Shown in pieces: positions 61,095-64,000 of a stretch of 64,000 nucleotides of DNA. Origin of the DNA: Paenibacillus sp. OK003 (lineage in GTDB: Bacteria > Bacillota > Bacilli > Paenibacillales > Paenibacillaceae). How positions within the stretch are numbered: the stretch's first letter is position 1; each line of letters starts with the position of its first letter. The stretch covers positions 186,001 to 250,000 of the forward strand of contig NZ_FOBD01000006.1 of assembly GCF_900109515.1 (NCBI RefSeq), written 5' to 3'. The position numbers and the translations under genes are program-made. The notes below the pieces were generated by a model that saw only the letters and a list, made by a program, of their open reading frames with translations, was not told the origin of the DNA and searched no databases.

Positions 61095-61655
61095 ATGAAA
61101 AAGTATGCAATGATATTGCTGACTACGGTGATCACGAGCAGTCTGATGTTAAGTGGATGTGGCAAGAATGCTGAGCAGGATAATAGCAGTAGTGACAGTC
61201 ATGCAGCTAGCACAGGAGAGATGCACCACTCGGATTCGGGAGAATTACCGGAAGGGCTTCAGGAAAAGAAAAATCCTACATATCCAGTGGGCAGCCAGGC
61301 CGTGATGAGTACGGACCATATGACTGGAATGAAGGGTGCAGAAGCGACTATTGTAGGAGCCTATGAGACGACAGCGTTTGCAGTCTCGTACACACCCACC
61401 ACAGGGGGAGACACTGTAAAAAATCATAAATGGGTCATCCAAGATGAAATTCAGGACCTTACGGATCAACCGTATGCAGCAGGAGCAGAGGTTGTGCTGA
61501 ACGCTGACCACATTCCAGGAATGAAAGGTGCTAAGGCAACGATTGATTCCGCTGAGCAAACGACGGTATATATGGTTGATTATACCCCGACCACAGGCGG
61601 AGATCCGGTGAAGAATCATAAATGGGTTACGGAAGAAGAATTGTCTGCTAAATGA
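61095..61655 (+). CDS. YdhK-family lipoprotein with two DUF1541 repeats
   Basis: 186 residues from ATG 61095 with AAAGGAG ahead. Lipobox LSGC (C22), a Ser/His-rich linker (SSSDSHAASTGEMHHSDSG), then two tandem repeats of about 60 residues: DHMTGMKGAEATIVGAYETT ... TPTTGGDTVKNHKWV and DHIPGMKGAKATIDSAEQTT ... TPTTGGDPVKNHKWV. His/Met residues and the CsoR-like site before the gene suggest a copper- or metal-linked extracytoplasmic role. Terminator follows. Confidence 0.9.
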   Translation: MKKYAMILLTTVITSSLMLSGCGKNAEQDNSSSDSHAASTGEMHHSDSGELPEGLQEKKNPTYPVGSQAVMSTDHMTGMKGAEATIVGAYETTAFAVSYTPTTGGDTVKNHKWVIQDEIQDLTDQPYAAGAEVVLNADHIPGMKGAKATIDSAEQTTVYMVDYTPTTGGDPVKNHKWVTEEELSAK

Positions 61656-61740
61656 GAGAGCTGAAGTGATAGCTTGAAGTAATAGTTGTTAAACCTCACA
61701 ATCATGCGTATAACTTGTGTTAATCATCATGTAAATACCA

Positions 61741-61783
61741 AAACCACCCATTCCTCACTTTTCAAGTGAAAAAGGGTGGTTTT
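61741..61783 (+). terminator. Intrinsic terminator after ydhK
   Basis: AAACCACCC / GGGTGGTTT with inner CACTT/AAGTG, then TTTTA. Confidence 0.8.
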
Positions 61784-61925
61784 ATATAGATCAACGCAAA
61801 ACTATCTTTTGAAAATCTTCGTGGAAGATATACTCTTATTTAAACAAATGTAGGTTCTGTGAACTGTTATCAGTTACCAGACAATCGTTTCTGGAGTAAC
61901 ACCAACCGGGAACGTTTCCTCAGCT

Positions 61926-62556
61926 CTATTTTTTCTCCACATACATATTATACCAAGCGTCAGCAATGTATTTAGGATCTGTTGGTGTATCCGGCTTAAT
62001 GAATACACCAAGAGAGAGGTGACCCACATAAATGCCCTTTCGGAGCGAGGTCCGTATGTAGATTGTTGGCATAGTTTCGTAAACCGCCCAAAGCGATTCC
62101 CACGTTACCCATCATCGGGATGGGATATATAGCAGAAAGTCCAGTAGTGAACAGAATCGCTCCAGTCTGGCGTTCCAGCATAGCCGGTAATACCTGTTGC
62201 ACACTATGAATTGCACCGAGCACCAGACCCTGGAACTGATCCAGTGCATTATCTGTAGTAACATTCATGGCAGGTGTCGGAGGAAACTGTCCAACCGTAG
62301 GGCTGAACTCCAGCACATCAATAAAACCGTACTTCTCTTTAATTTGGTCAAAAGCCTGTGTTAATTGTTCCGGGTTATATAAATCGGCTGCGAAGCCGGA
62401 TGCTTCAATACCTTCTGATTTTAACTGGGCTGCCAGGTTATCGAGTTTGTCTTGGTTTCGTGATACCAGAGCTACCTGAAATCCGTTTTGTCCAAATTTC
62501 TGTCCTATAGCCATCCCGAGTCCGGGGCCTGCGCCAACAATGACGATGGTTTTCAT
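61926..62556 (-). pseudogene. SDR-family oxidoreductase, frameshifted near the C-terminus
   Basis: From ATG 62556 (AGGAGAAAC ahead) a short-chain dehydrogenase reads well: VGAGPGLGMAIGQKFGQNGF (NAD(P)-binding GxxxGxG-type start), ASGFAADLYN and so on. At 62035-62037 an extra C in CCC shifts the frame and the chain stops at 61996 (LAPKGHLCGSPLSW). Removing one base restores APKGIYVGHLSLGVFIKPDT and continues to a TAG at 61926-61928, giving 209 residues. Either a genuine recent mutation or a sequencing error. The catalytic Ser/Tyr/Lys set is atypical. Confidence 0.75.
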
Positions 62557-62599
62557 CTCATGTTTCTCCTGCAGAATCGTTGTGTAGACAACAGTTCCT

Positions 62600-62864
62600 A
62601 TATGCTGAGGTCAGTACTCGCTGCGAACGAAGTTACAGGTCGCTAGGACCCGTACTGGAACTTCAGCTTAGAGAAAAAATCCAGATTATTATGTTGCAAC
62701 TGTTGAACAGTCAGAAAATTCTAAACCGGAGCATAACTCACGTAAAGAGACAGCCGCAGTCCTTTTAAGCTGGGGGATGTATGGCGCGGCTTATCAATGG
62801 AACCAGCAGGGTCGGAACGTGCCAATGGATCAACGACACGCTTCCTCTCCTGTTGTATGGAAAT
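62600..62864 (+). pseudogene. TetR-family regulator remnant (C-terminal part)
   Basis: Two frames together spell a TetR-like C-terminal domain: LREKIQIIMLQLLNSQKILN in one, then AVLLSWGMYGAAYQWNQQG and VPMDQRHASSPVVW in the other, with a stop at 62864. The SWGMYGAA-type helix is typical. No HTH was found upstream. It faces the frameshifted SDR gene, suggesting an old regulator-target pair. Confidence 0.5.
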
Positions 62865-62908
62865 AGCATCTTTTTTGAGAATGAATAAATTTCTGCTCAT
62901 TTATGGGT

Positions 62909-62914
62909 TATAAT
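62909..62914 (+). promoter_or_regulatory. Candidate -10 (TATAAT)
   Basis: Perfect TATAAT 40 bp before the next gene; no good -35. Confidence 0.35.
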
Positions 62915-62953
62915 GGAATCATAAGATTAAAGCTGCTGGAAAGGGGAATGTAT

Positions 62954-63133
62954 ATGATGGACTTCAGCAAGCCGCCCCATGCCTCCGAATCACATACACA
63001 CAAACAGCGCCATGAAGAAAAAGAACAACAGCTTTTAGCCGGAGGGAAAAGCATTTGGTGGGAAATCAGCAACTGGCTGATTCTCGGTGGGATACTTGCG
63101 GTCATCTTTGTATTGTTTAAGTTCGTTTTCTAG
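62954..63133 (+). CDS. Small hypothetical protein with C-terminal TM helix, 59 residues
   Basis: ATG 62954 or 62957 (AAGGGGA 6-9 bases ahead). His/Lys/Glu-rich soluble head (HASESHTHKQRHEEKEQQ) followed by a Trp-flanked TM helix (WLILGGILAVIFVLFKFVF). Tail-anchored layout. The histidines might bind metal. No family recognised. Confidence 0.6.
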   Translation: MMDFSKPPHASESHTHKQRHEEKEQQLLAGGKSIWWEISNWLILGGILAVIFVLFKFVF

Positions 63134-63225
63134 AGAAAGTAAGTTTATTCTTTTGACACACAACCGGGCGAATCCCCATATGATGCATTACTTCAGCAAG
63201 TAATTGGGGAAATGGGGAATCCGGG

Positions 63226-63423
63226 ATGGCAAAAGCAAAGGGAAAAAAGGCTCCCGCGTTAAAGAGTGACAAACTTCGTGTATCCATGAAGTTGGTTACT
63301 TCGGATGTATGTGAGCGCTGCAAGACCCCCTGTACACGAGGAATGGATTATGCAGCACGGATGCGAACCGATGGAGCTGTAGGCAAGGGCGTACCTTGTA
63401 TATTGACTCGTCATACTTCGTAA
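63226..63423 (+). CDS. Small Cys-containing protein, 65 residues
   Basis: ATG 63226 with GGGGAA about 8 bases ahead. Basic N-terminus MAKAKGKKAPALKSDKLR, then DVCERCKTPCTRGMDYA, with C-x2-C-x3-C and a fourth Cys in GVPCILTR: a possible zinc-ribbon or treble-clef knuckle. Cytoplasmic. I have no family name for it. Confidence 0.65.
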   Translation: MAKAKGKKAPALKSDKLRVSMKLVTSDVCERCKTPCTRGMDYAARMRTDGAVGKGVPCILTRHTS

Positions 63424-63490
63424 TCAGCAGCATAATAAAATTGATCCACAAGAAGTTCGTATAATTACGCATTGCCAACAACTATACTAT

Positions 63491-63523
63491 AGGGGCGTCC
63501 TTTAACAGGGAACGCCTCTTTTT
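63491..63523 (+). terminator. Intrinsic terminator
   Basis: AGGGGCGT / AACGCCTCT with inner CC/GG, then TTTTT. Confidence 0.78.
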
Positions 63524-63651
63524 GGTCATTCCAAGGGGTGGAAAATAATCTGGATAAAAAATGAAAAATGATGAAAAACAGCGCAACTTTGTGGATGAAT
63601 CTGCAGTATAAATGTACAGCAGCTAGCAGCAGGGGAGGGAATATTGACGGA

Positions 63652-64000
63652 ATGAAATGGAAAAGAATTTTGCTGTGTGTCACGGTATTCTCCTTGCTCG
63701 GCGGGTCTTTATTGTTTGCAGATTCAGTGAACGAGAAGATTCGGGTTCTCATAAACGGCAAGGAAGCAGCTGACGGTGGTTATCTGATTGACGGAACGAC
63801 CTATGTACCTGTAAGGGAAGCGGGCGGAATCGCCAGATGGGATAGCACAAACAAGAGAGTAACGGTTATCAAACCGAATGTACATATTTTTCTCTTCAAG
63901 GGAGATACCGTGTTTGGCAACGTGAACGTGGGTAAGTTGAAATTTAATGTATTCTCACAAGTCGACAGTTTGACAACGGATATAGCTGCTGTGAAGGTGA
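63652..64000 (+). CDS. Copper amine oxidase N-terminal (stalk) domain protein, partial
   Basis: Runs off the window after 116 codons. ATG 63652, with AGGGGAGGG about 12 bases ahead. Signal peptide MKWKRILLCVTVFSLLGG, then IRVLINGKEAADGGYLIDG and TTYVPVREAGGIARWDST with KRVTVIKP: the stalk-domain pattern (ING..., YVPVRE) very common in Paenibacillus exported proteins, where it has a structural surface role and does not imply amine oxidase activity. Confidence 0.85.
   Translation, partial: MKWKRILLCVTVFSLLGGSLLFADSVNEKIRVLINGKEAADGGYLIDGTTYVPVREAGGIARWDSTNKRVTVIKPNVHIFLFKGDTVFGNVNVGKLKFNVFSQVDSLTTDIAAVKV

Overview
The window reads as chromosome of an endospore-forming, low-to-mid-GC Gram-positive, most likely Paenibacillus. 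Supporting signs are strong AGGAGG-type ribosome binding sites, a GerA/B/C-type germinant receptor operon with a small D-like subunit, two YjcZ-family spore microproteins, a NucB-type nuclease, and many short Bacillales/Paenibacillus proteins. No phage, transposase, integrase, CRISPR array or rRNA was seen. Three tRNA loci are present: fMet plus a CAU-anticodon Ile2-like tRNA, Leu-UAA and Val-GAC.

Layout. 1-4.8 kb: the 3' end of the pyrimidine operon (carA end, carB, pyrF, pyrE; no pyrK/pyrD in between). 5-12.3 kb: a MacAB/Ykn-like ABC system (ATPase, lipoprotein adaptor, large FtsX-like permease, second ATPase with an AbrB-like tail) joined to a solute-binding lipoprotein. 12.5-21.7 kb: small housekeeping and hypothetical genes, including a LOV-domain (blue-light) histidine kinase, NucB, an MFS transporter, a nitrilase-fold protein and several microproteins.

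21.9-35.2 kb: a catabolic island I interpret as uptake and breakdown of apiose-containing glucosides. A leftward operon (FucI/AraA-like isomerase, split transketolase, FGGY kinase) has the composition of the D-apiose isomerase / D-apulose kinase / apulose-4-phosphate transketolase route. Diverging from it are a LacI regulator, a PRD/EIIB/EIIA regulator, a complete lactose/cellobiose-type PTS (IIA, IIB, IIC), a signal-less DUF4038 (apiosidase-like, GH140-type) protein and an unusually AT-rich GH1 6-phospho-beta-glucosidase. The island lies between tRNA-Leu and a decayed copy of the 3' end of the M16 peptidase gene, whose intact version is 7.7 kb downstream.

35.5-49.4 kb: ger operon, M16C metallopeptidase, a divergent XRE regulator/MalY-PatB pair sharing a perfect 16-bp inverted repeat, uracil-DNA glycosylase, LOG-family protein, second YjcZ and a glycerophosphodiesterase. 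49.5-55 kb: Fur-box-preceded FecCD permease pair and ABC exporter, a second Fur box with microproteins, and a self-regulated-looking ribbon-helix-helix repressor. 55-64 kb: accessory and stress genes, with several decayed loci (VanZ-NPCBM, old yellow enzyme, SDR plus TetR). Regulatory sites here are unusually clear: OhrR-type operator before ohr, CsoR-type operator before ydhK, and LexA-type boxes before a split WYL/helix-turn-helix gene pair.
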